Below the pieces are notes generated by a model, which saw nothing but the letters and a program-made list of their open reading frames with translations, was not told the origin of the DNA and ran no database searches. Below are positions 49,399 through 58,381 of a stretch of DNA of 64,000 bases, one piece after another. Source of the stretch: Elainella saxicola E1. GTDB taxonomy: Bacteria > Cyanobacteriota > Cyanobacteriia > Elainellales > Elainellaceae. Position numbers and translations under genes: made by a program. The DNA is taken from positions 1-64,000 of the forward strand of contig LUGL01000014.1 in assembly GCA_002796835.1 (NCBI GenBank), in the 5' to 3' direction. Numbering within the stretch: the stretch's first letter is position 1; each line of letters opens with the position of its first letter.

Positions 49399-50514
49399 CT
49401 AATTCCACCCTTTAGAAGCAAACCAATTGTAATTTTTGTCTTTGACATCGATCTTTTTCGGAATGACTTTAAGGTCTGTGAATGTATCCGCCATGTTTTG
49501 TAGTGCTGTGAGCACCTCATCTGTCAGTGGTTCGATGCGGCGATCGCCCTGGCGATTCTGAACGGTATCCATAATGTCTTTGGGCAGCTTATAGCGATCG
49601 GCCAATAGCGTCACCACATCACTGGGATTATTCTTCGCCCAGGCACCGGCTTTATTCACCTCATCCAGCAGCGCATCGAGCAGCTCTGGCTGATCGCGCA
49701 CAAAATCAGGCGCGGCATAATAAAAGGCTGGACTTTCGATCGTAATTTTGTTGCCAAATATGGTCCCTGCATCGGCAATTCGCCGTACCTTCAGACTCTT
49801 TTCAGCTTCGGCAGTGTAGGGATCCCAGATCACCCAGGCATCAAAGTCACCCCGTTCAAAGGCAGGACGAGCATCCTGAGGCGACAAGTAAACAGGCTCA
49901 ATGTCACTGAAACTCAGCCCTGCTTGCTTTAGCGCCCGTACGATCAGGTATTGGGAACTCGCACCTTTGGCAAATCCCACTTTCTTGCCCTTCAGATCGG
50001 CCAGGGTTTTGATGGGCGAACTATCCAGCACTAAAATCGGCTGGCCCTTTGGACTGGAGGTAATTTCCTTGGCAACTCGGACAAACGGTTTGTCTCCCGC
50101 TTGCGCAAACACGCTCCCCGTTGCGCCACCGCCACCAAATACGATCGAACCGACGCCCATTGCTTCCAATAAGGGAGCCGTAGAGGGAAATTCAGACCAC
50201 TCTACAGAAATTCCCTGGGGTTCAAATCGTTTCTCCAGACTCCCTCTCGCTTTCAGGATTTCCAGATTTGCCATTCCCTTCTGGTGTGCGACCTTGAGCA
50301 CCTTCACCTGTGGGGCGGCAGGAGAGGATGGGGAGGCTGGACTATTTGAACTTGCGGTTGGTGAGGCATTGGTGCAAGCTGTAATCACGAGACTGAGGAT
50401 TAAACCCACTGCAAACAATAGTCCAAAGGATTTTGCGTGGGAAGGCTGCAGTCGGAAAGGGAATTTTTTGCTATGTGCCCAAACCCGAAATCGATTCACC
50501 AGCTGAGATAGCAT
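49399..50514 (-). CDS. Aliphatic sulfonate-type ABC transporter substrate-binding protein (SsuA-like)
   Basis: VLKVAHQKGMANLEILKARGSLEKRFEPQGISVEWSEFPSTAPLLEAMGVGSIVFGGGGATGSVFAQ; DLKGKKVGFAKGASSQYLIVRAL; FDAWVIWDPYTAEAE. Confidence 0.87.
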   Translation of the reverse strand: MLSQLVNRFRVWAHSKKFPFRLQPSHAKSFGLLFAVGLILSLVITACTNASPTASSNSPASPSSPAAPQVKVLKVAHQKGMANLEILKARGSLEKRFEPQGISVEWSEFPSTAPLLEAMGVGSIVFGGGGATGSVFAQAGDKPFVRVAKEITSSPKGQPILVLDSSPIKTLADLKGKKVGFAKGASSQYLIVRALKQAGLSFSDIEPVYLSPQDARPAFERGDFDAWVIWDPYTAEAEKSLKVRRIADAGTIFGNKITIESPAFYYAAPDFVRDQPELLDALLDEVNKAGAWAKNNPSDVVTLLADRYKLPKDIMDTVQNRQGDRRIEPLTDEVLTALQNMADTFTDLKVIPKKIDVKDKNYNWFASKGWN

Positions 50515-50736
50515 AGTTACTCCTGAAAGTAGAAAACTGAGTACGAAAAATTGAGTGAAGAATAGACAGCAGGATCAATTCCTTAAAAGAAAATTTTGAG
50601 GAGTGCAAAAGCACTGGAACTCAAGCAGTATCCAGGGAAATGCTGTGGCTCTAACTTTTCTGGATAGGCAAGATAATGTAATGCAAGTACCTCACTCACA
50701 TTTGATTGTGGGCAAGATACTTGCGAAGTGGTTGAA

Positions 50737-50759
50737 AGGCTACGGTAAATCTATGACAT
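50737..50759. promoter_or_regulatory. Operator-like half-site G (AGGCTAC GGTAAATCT ATGACAT)
   Basis: CTACGGTAAATC core, about 220 bp upstream of the SsuA-like gene (minus strand); right arm poorly conserved. Confidence 0.4.
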
Positions 50760-50859
50760 GCGAGCATAGATCTATAACGAGAACTATCGCACAGGTAAAG
50801 CGGGAAGTAAGGTATTTTGAGTAACAATCCTAAAATAGATTTAATCCAATTTGTGAAAG

Positions 50860-51192
50860 TTATACTTCGTGTTGACTGAACACTTCTTTTGCTAATTTTG
50901 CGGCAGATACCGCAGTTGGCCAGCCCGAATAGAATGCCAGGTGAGTGATCAACTCAATTAGTTCATCCTGCGTGACACCATTGCCGATCGCTCGCTTCAA
51001 ATGTCCCGGCAATTGCTCCGTGCGATTAAGGGCAACTAAGGCTGCAACAGTGATCAGACTGCGATCGCGTTTCGAAAGTCCGGGGCGTTCCCAAATGTCC
51101 CCGAACAAGACCTGTTCTGTTAATTCAACAAATTTTGGGGCAACATCCCCTAACGTATCTCGCAATGGTGATTTGGGCTGTTGTGAAACCAT
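50860..51192 (-). CDS. Carboxymuconolactone decarboxylase-family protein
   Basis: LFGDIWERPGLSKRDRSLITVAALVALNRTEQLPGHLKRAIGNGVTQDELIELITHLAFYSGWPTA. Confidence 0.9.
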   Translation of the reverse strand: MVSQQPKSPLRDTLGDVAPKFVELTEQVLFGDIWERPGLSKRDRSLITVAALVALNRTEQLPGHLKRAIGNGVTQDELIELITHLAFYSGWPTAVSAAKLAKEVFSQHEV

Positions 51193-51239
51193 TTTTTCTC
51201 TCCTATATACAATATTGCTGATGCTGACTTGGTCAGGTG

Positions 51240-52424
51240 TTAGAGCCGTAATCCTGCCTGCTTCATCAAGGGAAGAATGCGATCGCCAAAAAATTCCAGA
51301 TCCGGCTGAAAGTCGTAAAAACTGAGCTGCAACCCATCAATTCCAGCTTTATGCAGTTGCACAAACTGTTCCACCACCTGTTCTGGAGTGCCAATCACTT
51401 CAATGTTGCCGCCGATCGCCGTTCGTTTCGGCGCATCCTTGCCCACGCGCCCTTTCCAGGCATGAGCATCGCTATCAAATCGGCTAAATCCTTTGCGAGA
51501 GGAGGAGTCAGCATGAGCCACGATCGCGTCATGATAGGCCCAGGTTTCCTGTTCGGTCTCCCGACTGATTACCATGGGATTAAGCAACGTTCGCACCTGA
51601 CGACCGATTTTCTGCGCTTCTCCTTTCACACGAGCCGTATGGTCTGGCAGAAGGGCGATCGTGCTCTCAAAATCAGAAGCCCCCGGACTGGTGACAAACA
51701 CAATATCTGAATAGCGGGCAGCAAAGGAAATCCCTGCATCGGATCCGGTGGCATTCACCAGCACAGGCCGACCGTATTTGGGTTTGGGCGTGACAAAGGC
51801 CTCTTTTAATTTCCAGGAAGACTGACCTGAAAACGAAAAATTTTCGTTCTCTGACCACAACCGCTGAACGACCTCAATGAATTCAGCCGCCAATTCATAG
51901 CGCCGATCATGCTCAATTCGTTCCCAACCAAACATTTCATGCTCGATCGCCCGATGACCCGTGACGATATTAATCCCCCAACGTCCGTTAGAAATGTGAT
52001 CCAGCGTCGCACCATACTTAGCGAGATGCAGCGGATGAATCGGACCATACAGCACATGGATCGTGGAAATTAGCAGAATGGATTTTGTCAGACTGGTCAA
52101 TGCGGCGGTCGTGATAAAAGAATCAAGAGCCTGTCCGTTAAATACACCGCCATAGCCCCCCTTGGGCAACCATTGAGATAGGGCAAAAATCAGATCAAAT
52201 CCCAAAGTTTCACAGCGGAGGACCAGCTCCTTATTGTATTCAAACTGCCAATCGGTTGTGCGGGGTAAGGTGGAAGAACTCCATCCGCCGGCCTGGATGG
52301 GCAGAAATAAGCCGAGCAGAATCGGCTGCTGGAGGGCAAGCGAGAGAGGACTGTCGGGAAAGTCGGTGGGGGCGGGAAAGCGATCGCTGCCAACAATGGA
52401 ACCGGGGTAATGAAGAAGAGCCAT
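51240..52424 (-). CDS. LLM-class flavin-dependent monooxygenase (SsuD/RutA-like)
   Basis: ILLGLFLPIQAGGWSSSTLPRTTDWQFEYN; LDHISNGRWGINIVTGHRAIEHEMFGWERIEHDRRYELAAEF; VLVNATGSDAGISFAARYSD. Confidence 0.88.
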   Translation of the reverse strand: MALLHYPGSIVGSDRFPAPTDFPDSPLSLALQQPILLGLFLPIQAGGWSSSTLPRTTDWQFEYNKELVLRCETLGFDLIFALSQWLPKGGYGGVFNGQALDSFITTAALTSLTKSILLISTIHVLYGPIHPLHLAKYGATLDHISNGRWGINIVTGHRAIEHEMFGWERIEHDRRYELAAEFIEVVQRLWSENENFSFSGQSSWKLKEAFVTPKPKYGRPVLVNATGSDAGISFAARYSDIVFVTSPGASDFESTIALLPDHTARVKGEAQKIGRQVRTLLNPMVISRETEQETWAYHDAIVAHADSSSRKGFSRFDSDAHAWKGRVGKDAPKRTAIGGNIEVIGTPEQVVEQFVQLHKAGIDGLQLSFYDFQPDLEFFGDRILPLMKQAGLRL

Positions 52425-52502
52425 GGCTGATGGTGAATATGGATATGAATGACCTGAGTGAAGTGGGGTGCTACTTACAGCAATCCTATTTGAATTTTAA
52501 AG

Positions 52503-52570
52503 ATGGAGTATGGGCATTTTGCCTTAAAAATGGAGTATGGGCATTTTGCCCGCGAGCGAGACGCTCGCAC
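52503..52570. repeat. REP-like repeat copy plus a 21-bp local direct duplication
   Basis: ATGGAGTATGGGCATTTTGCC at 52503-52523 and 52530-52550; 52539-52570 is the reverse complement of the 25645-25676 repeat with two mismatches. Confidence 0.88.
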
Positions 52571-52592
52571 TATAAGAAAGAAATTTCATATA

Positions 52593-53840
52593 TTATTTGG
52601 GACTGTTATATTTCTTCCGAAATAGGGTGAGCCAACCATTTTTTCTGTGGCTGAAATGGGTGATCACAGCCAAACTGAGCAGCAAGCATCCCAAGCCACA
52701 AACGCCATTCCATTGCCAATGCGCCCAAAAGTAAGCCCCTAACAGAGATCCTGTTGCACCACCGCTGTAGTTGATCACCATGAAGACTGTGTTGACTCGA
52801 CTTTCCGCATTGGGAATTAAACTGTAAACGCGGACTTGGTTTGAAAGATAACCAATATGCATTGCCAGATCGAGAACGGCAACGCCCAGCAGTAATCCAG
52901 ACAGATGGTTGCCTGCAATCCACAAAAAGACGTAGGAAGATAATGCTAAGGTCGTTGCGATCCCCACCAATGTGCTTGAACCATGGCGATCGATTAATCG
53001 GCCCACGACTGGACTGGCAAACGCGCCAAGAATGCCAATTAGCCCAAACAGTCCGGCGACATTGCTGCCATAGTCATAGGCTGGCGATTCCAGAAAAAAG
53101 ATCAGCGTAGACCAGAATACATTAAACGAACCAAAGACTAACGCATTATTCAAGGCTGCTTCTCGCAGAACTGGCTGCTCTCGCGTAAACTTGACCAGCG
53201 TCGCCATCAGTTTTTGATAGCTGAGTTTGGAGGCCGGGGGACAGACTGGAAGACACTTCCAGAGGATGAATGCGCCGATTAAAAACAGGACTGACACACC
53301 CCAGTACATGACTCGCCAATTCCACAGATTGCCTACTACGCCGCTCACTGCACGGGCCATCAGCAAACTGGTGACGACCCCACCCATCAACATCCCAATC
53401 ACCTTGCCCCGTTCCGTAGGGCTAGTAATCTGTGCGACCAGTGGAATGATCAGATGGGAGGACATTGTGGTGAATCCCAGCAGCAAACTGGCTACACATA
53501 GCCAGATCAACGTTGGCGAGATAGCGACTGCCGCAAGTGCACAGGCAATCAGTATCATCATCGTCACGATCAATTTGCGCCGTTCCAGCCGATCGCCTAA
53601 AGGAGCCAACAGCAGCAATCCTGTTGCATAACCAATTTGCGTCGAGGTGGGAATAAACCCAATCCGTGCCACCGGAATATTAAAGGTTCGCCCCATATCC
53701 GCCAGAAGGGGCTGGTTGAAATACACGTTCCCCACTGATAAGCCACAAATAATCGCCAGAATTAAAACCATGCCTCCATTCAAAAAGTTGGGCTGACTGA
53801 CGGAAGGTGAAGGCAATGCAGCAGTCTCGTGGGAATCCAT
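52593..53840 (-). CDS. MFS transporter
   Basis: GNVYFNQPLLADMGRTFNIPVARIGFIPTSTQIGYATGLLLLAPLGDRLERRKLIV; paralog of 42103..43320. Confidence 0.87.
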   Translation of the reverse strand: MDSHETAALPSPSVSQPNFLNGGMVLILAIICGLSVGNVYFNQPLLADMGRTFNIPVARIGFIPTSTQIGYATGLLLLAPLGDRLERRKLIVTMMILIACALAAVAISPTLIWLCVASLLLGFTTMSSHLIIPLVAQITSPTERGKVIGMLMGGVVTSLLMARAVSGVVGNLWNWRVMYWGVSVLFLIGAFILWKCLPVCPPASKLSYQKLMATLVKFTREQPVLREAALNNALVFGSFNVFWSTLIFFLESPAYDYGSNVAGLFGLIGILGAFASPVVGRLIDRHGSSTLVGIATTLALSSYVFLWIAGNHLSGLLLGVAVLDLAMHIGYLSNQVRVYSLIPNAESRVNTVFMVINYSGGATGSLLGAYFWAHWQWNGVCGLGCLLLSLAVITHFSHRKNGWLTLFRKKYNSPK

Positions 53841-53939
53841 GCAGCGTAATGAAGAGGGAATGGGTGGTCTATTGCCTGAGAGAATGGGTGATCAGCCGAT
53901 CGCGCAACGATATTCTAGATTCTAGCGTTCTGAATTTAC

Positions 53940-54648
53940 CTAATTGCCTGGACTGGACTGTTTCAGCCAGAGCTGAACTGAGGGATGCTGCCATTGTTCA
54001 TTGGCGTAGGTAACTAAATGGTTCGGTACGGGATCCCCATTGAAAATCAGGCGATTCAGCGTCACTGCCAGATCGACATCTGCGATCGACCATTGTTCAA
54101 ACAGAGTTTTGGCATTGTCAGGCAGCAAGAACTCGGCAGCAGAAATCAGCTTCTCTGCGGCTCGTTGCGCCTCTGGAGAGAGGGGTGGCCAGGTTTCTCC
54201 CGCAAATACCACTTCAGTGGGGCGTTCCTGTTTTAAGGGCGTCAGATCACTGCGGATCCAGGCCTGAATCTGACGAGCTCTGGCTCGATTCTGAGTATCG
54301 GCTGGATATAAGGCAGTGCCTGGAAATACTTCATCGACATATTCTGCGATCGCTGAAGATTCAGATAGCGCAAATCCATCGTGAATCAAAGTTGGAACGC
54401 GATGGGTGAGCGACTTGGCGGCATAGTCAGGGTCATGCTGGGCTTTGGCTCCTAGATCGACCGGTTGAATGTCGAATGGTAATGCTTTTTCATGCAGAGC
54501 CACAAAGGCAGACAGCGCATATGGCTCCTAGATCGACCGGTTGAATGTCGAATGGTAATGCTTTTTCATGCAGAGCCACAAAGGCAGACAGCGCATAGGG
54601 GCTGAAGTATTCGGAATCGACATAAAGAATCAGCGATGGAGATGACAT
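53940..54648 (-). pseudogene. Glutathione S-transferase-like gene frameshifted by a 76-bp tandem duplication
   Basis: N-terminus MSSPSLILYVDSEYFSPYALSAFVALHEKALPFDIQPVDLGA (start 54648) and body ...ALPFDIQPVDLGAKAQHDPDYAAKSLTHRVPTLIHDGFALSESSAIAEYVDEVFPG are in different frames. Removing 76 bp leaves 633 nt, a continuous 210-aa frame. Confidence 0.85.
54446..54597. repeat. 76-bp perfect tandem duplication (54446-54521 and 54522-54597)
   Basis: TGGCTCCTAGATCGACCGGTTGAATGTCGAATGGTAATGCTTTTTCATGCAGAGCCACAAAGGCAGACAGCGCATA occurs twice head-to-tail. Confidence 0.95.
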
Positions 54649-54785
54649 AGAGACTCTGGTAATACTCCGGTGCAACAAAGCGGGGCCGTTCGATCGTCCA
54701 AATCTGTTAGAAAACAAAAAAGGGGCAGTTCTGGAGACTGACCGAAAAACCCCACGGAAATATTAATTGATGTGCGATCGATTGA

Positions 54786-55859
54786 TCAAGCGGTTGGCTT
54801 TGCCGCTGGTTTTGCTGGAGATGGATCGCTTCCTACCCCATTCAAAGCCTTCTCGATGCGGCTGAAATCAAATCCTAATGCCCGCAGTGCATGCCAAAGA
54901 TGCCCTTGCAGGAAGAAGAACGCCAGGAAGAAGTGAGCATTGGCCAGCCAGGCACGAGATGTATGAGCTCCCAGAGGTAGCTTGATTGTATCTGCGAAAT
55001 AAGGGGTAATTCCAAATTTGATATCTAAAGGAGGACCATAAAACTCAACAGGGTACGCCAGCGTATTTACTGCCGAGAAATAAGCTGCTACGAATCCAGC
55101 TAGGGCGATGCCTCCCAATGAATAGGATAAAATAGCTTCTCCTGAGAAAATCAAAGCTTTTTTAGCCCAGTCCAAGGGTGGAACCAGGATATGCCAGATG
55201 CCTCCAGCAATTAATACAATCCCGACGTAAATGTGGCCGCCGACCAAGTCTTCCAAGCTGCTAATGCTGGCGAAGTGAGTTTGATAACCATAAATCACCC
55301 ATGGATTCAAGGTTGGGTTACTGACCAGACGCACCGTTTGGGTTGTTGCATCATACAGACCGCCAAAATACACCGCTTTTGCAGCCAGTAATAACGCCCC
55401 TGCGCCTAAAAACAGCAGGTGATGCCCTAGAATCAGACCCAACTTAGCAGGATCATTCCATTCAAAATGAAAATTGCGAGCTGCACCAGAAGCATCCTTG
55501 AGGCTTGGGGGCACTCTCAAGGTATGGAACAAGGCTCCTGCTCCCAACACAGCTGAAGATATTAAATGGATAACGCCAATGACAAAGTATGGATAAGTAT
55601 CGATGACCTGACCGCCATCCCCAATCCCCAACCCTAAGGTTGCCAGGTGAGGTAACAGGATGAGCCCTTGTTCTCCTAATGGCAGATCGGGTGAAAATTG
55701 AGAAATTTCAAACAGCGTAAATGAACCGGCCCAAAAGGCAATCAGTGCAGCTTGGGCGACATGTGCTGCGATGAATAATCCTGAAGAATCTGCAAAGCGG
55801 GCATTACCAGCCCACCATTCATACTTGATGTCGGGATCACCGTAGTTTTGCAAAGACAT
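54786..55859 (-). CDS. isiA: IsiA-type chlorophyll a-binding protein (CP43')
   Basis: [126 protein letters not shown] 55859 gives MSLQNYG. Confidence 0.92.
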   Translation of the reverse strand: MSLQNYGDPDIKYEWWAGNARFADSSGLFIAAHVAQAALIAFWAGSFTLFEISQFSPDLPLGEQGLILLPHLATLGLGIGDGGQVIDTYPYFVIGVIHLISSAVLGAGALFHTLRVPPSLKDASGAARNFHFEWNDPAKLGLILGHHLLFLGAGALLLAAKAVYFGGLYDATTQTVRLVSNPTLNPWVIYGYQTHFASISSLEDLVGGHIYVGIVLIAGGIWHILVPPLDWAKKALIFSGEAILSYSLGGIALAGFVAAYFSAVNTLAYPVEFYGPPLDIKFGITPYFADTIKLPLGAHTSRAWLANAHFFLAFFFLQGHLWHALRALGFDFSRIEKALNGVGSDPSPAKPAAKPTA

Positions 55860-56205
55860 GAATTTTTCTCCTTCATTGTTGACCAGCATAATCTTGTGCA
55901 GACTATTTGACGGTTCAATCCTCCTCTACTAGTTGGAAAACAGTAGAGCAACCCAAACTCAAACAGCGAGACATATTATACTGATGCGTGCAGTGTAATC
56001 TTGCAAGCCACGAAGCATCAAGATCTGGAGATACAAAATTATGATTACTATTTTTTATAATTAGTTGAATAATTAGCGGTATTGCCTGTTTTGGCAAGGA
56101 TGTTATTGGATATACAATTTCAGTGAGTATTTAGGCTGTGAAATCGATCGCCTCAATTGGCAGAGAACCCCCCTTATTTTGCGATCGATCTTGAATTTCT
56201 GATTA

Positions 56206-56535
56206 CTACGGCTCGTAGTTAAAGAATTTGGCAGATTCTTCTCTTTGGGCAGCAGGAGTACGTCCTTTTCCCCAGCCGAGATGTTGACGATATGAACCCA
56301 TCAATCCGGTTTGGACCAATGTTGCTTCATCGACCTCAATAGACTGATCGGCATAGGGCGCAACAAACAGCGCATCAACCGGACAGTAGACTTCGCAAAG
56401 ATAGCAGGTCTGGCAATCGCTTTGACGGGCAATTTGTGGTGCTGCGTCAGGCACTGGATCAAATACGTTAGTTGGACAAACGCTCACGCAAAGATTACAG
56501 GCAATGCAGCGTGACTCGCTCACTAATTCAATCAC
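56206..56535 (-). CDS. 2x[4Fe-4S] ferredoxin-family protein
   Basis: CIACNLCVSVCPTNVFDP and CQTCYLCEVYCPVDALFV. Confidence 0.9.
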   Translation of the reverse strand: MIELVSESRCIACNLCVSVCPTNVFDPVPDAAPQIARQSDCQTCYLCEVYCPVDALFVAPYADQSIEVDEATLVQTGLMGSYRQHLGWGKGRTPAAQREESAKFFNYEP

Positions 56536-58172
56536 AGCTTCACAAACTCCCGATTTGAAACAGCCTGTTCAGGTTGGACCCAAACGCGATCGAGCCCACC
56601 GCTCAGCAACCGATATTGATAGTTATCATCTAAATCGGGATAATCTTCATGCTGGTGCATTCCCCGCGACTCTTTGCGTTCCAGTGCCGTAGCATACATC
56701 CAGCGTGCGGTTGCCACCATCGCCGCCACCTCCCTCGCTTGAACGGCCCGATCGAAAGAAGCAACCGTTTGATGGCGCAGGTAATCCCATAGGGTATGCA
56801 GTCGCTCCAGCGAAGCCGATAAGCCCTGCTCTGTGCGGAACAGATTGCGATCGTAAGGCAAGACTTCGTCCTGTACCGCCTGAATCATTTCTGCTGGGTT
56901 GATCGGATTTTGATTTCCCACTCGCAGAGCTGTTTGACCGGCGGGTTGGAGCGATCGATGATGGATTCCGGCCCCCAACTGACGAGCAAACGTTGCTGCC
57001 GCTGCCCCTGACCAACAGCCCGATGCGCTAGCCCAGGCTGCGTTTGGACTCCCTCCGCCCGATGCACCGCCGCAAATCAACTCTCGTGAGGCTGCATCCC
57101 CAGCGGCATAGAGTCCAGGAACGCTCGTCGCGCAGGTTTGATCGATAACGCGCAGTCCGCCCGAACCTCGCACTGTGCCCTCCAGCCGTAACGTAACTGG
57201 AAACCGTTGTGTGAATGGATCAAGTCCCAATCGCTCGAACGGTAAGAAGAAGTTATGTTGAATGGTGCGCATCCACTGCTGTTCTTCCGGCGAGGCTTTG
57301 TCGATGCGGGCATAAACAGGCTGCTGCTTGACTAATATCCGGGCAATGGTGCGGCGATCGCCCGGTTCAACCACAGACCCATCTTCGGTTGTAAAGGTGG
57401 CATAGCGATAATATGCGCCTTTTGTGACTGTGGCAAAGGCAGGAGATAAGCCGTATACGTTAGAGAACTCCATTCCCGATAGATGTGCCCCAGCTTCAGC
57501 CGCCATTAGGTAGCCATCGCCCGTCAGCACATTGCAGCCCAGCGTTTTACTGAGAAAGGCGCAGCCCCCGCTTGCCAAAATGACAGCTCCGGCCCGAATG
57601 GTCCAACGTCTTCCTAACTGGCGTGAAACCCCATTGGCTCCGGCCACTCTTCCCTCTGAATCGAGCAGTAATTCTAGGGCCGGACTATGGTCCAAAATAG
57701 TGACGCCTGCTTTCTTTACCTGCTTGCGCATCAGCCGCATATATTCTGGGCCTTGATGGAGAGAAGGAAGATAAGGTGCACCCGTCGCATCTCGTGAAAA
57801 GGGATAACCCCAGTCTGCTAAACGATGCAAGTTGATCCGGGTTTGATCTAAAACGCGCTCCATCCAGCCCCGATCGGAGAGATACCCGCCCTTAAGCTCT
57901 CGTTGGTGCAACTCTGCCTCGCGATCGTCTGGATCAGCGACATACCAAACGGTTGTTCCGGCAGCGGCGGTAGCTCCACTCGTCCCGCAATAGCCTTTAT
58001 CGACCAGAATCACTTTGGCTCCCTGCTGCGCGGCGCTCCAGGCAGCCCAGGTCCCTGCCGGACCACCCCCAATCACGAGCACCTCTGTTTCAAGGGTCAA
58101 ACCCGGCTCACCCGTCGATGTGGTTTTTGTAGCGGTATGGATGCTCACAAGGATGAATCTCCTCAGCGTCAA
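56532..58172 (-). CDS. FAD-dependent oxidoreductase of the fumarate reductase/AprA flavoprotein family
   Basis: VLVIGGGPAGTWAAWSAAQQGAKVILVDKGYCGTSGATAAAG; AVILASGGCAFLSKTLGCNVLTGDGYLMAAEAGA; GLYAAGDAASRELICGGASGGGSPNAAWASA. Overlaps the ferredoxin ORF by 4 bp. The start could be GTG 58145. Confidence 0.87.
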   Translation of the reverse strand: MTLRRFILVSIHTATKTTSTGEPGLTLETEVLVIGGGPAGTWAAWSAAQQGAKVILVDKGYCGTSGATAAAGTTVWYVADPDDREAELHQRELKGGYLSDRGWMERVLDQTRINLHRLADWGYPFSRDATGAPYLPSLHQGPEYMRLMRKQVKKAGVTILDHSPALELLLDSEGRVAGANGVSRQLGRRWTIRAGAVILASGGCAFLSKTLGCNVLTGDGYLMAAEAGAHLSGMEFSNVYGLSPAFATVTKGAYYRYATFTTEDGSVVEPGDRRTIARILVKQQPVYARIDKASPEEQQWMRTIQHNFFLPFERLGLDPFTQRFPVTLRLEGTVRGSGGLRVIDQTCATSVPGLYAAGDAASRELICGGASGGGSPNAAWASASGCWSGAAAATFARQLGAGIHHRSLQPAGQTALRVGNQNPINPAEMIQAVQDEVLPYDRNLFRTEQGLSASLERLHTLWDYLRHQTVASFDRAVQAREVAAMVATARWMYATALERKESRGMHQHEDYPDLDDNYQYRLLSGGLDRVWVQPEQAVSNREFVKL

Positions 58173-58265
58173 GGGATCGGAAACTGGGCGATCGCCAAAT
58201 TCAAACCGAACGGCTACCCAACTGCAACGATGTCATATCAAAAACTTGCCGTAGACAGCGATCGG

Positions 58266-58288
58266 AAACTACGGCATGTCGGTAGATT
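58266..58288. promoter_or_regulatory. Operator-like dyad site E (AAACTAC GGCATGTCG GTAGATT)
   Basis: About 95 bp upstream of the FAD oxidoreductase; also part of the inverted repeat GCCGTAG-N14-CTACGGC (58248-58275). Confidence 0.6.
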
Positions 58289-58381
58289 ATAAGGATTTTA
58301 ACCTTTGAACTCTATCATGCCCCTTTTTGAAACACAAGCGATTGCCAGCACAATGCTTCAACTGAAGGCTTGCAGGGGATT

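Noticed and set aside
49901-50506. 201-aa plus-strand ORF
   Set aside because: Antisense to the SsuA-like gene, no recognisable motifs.
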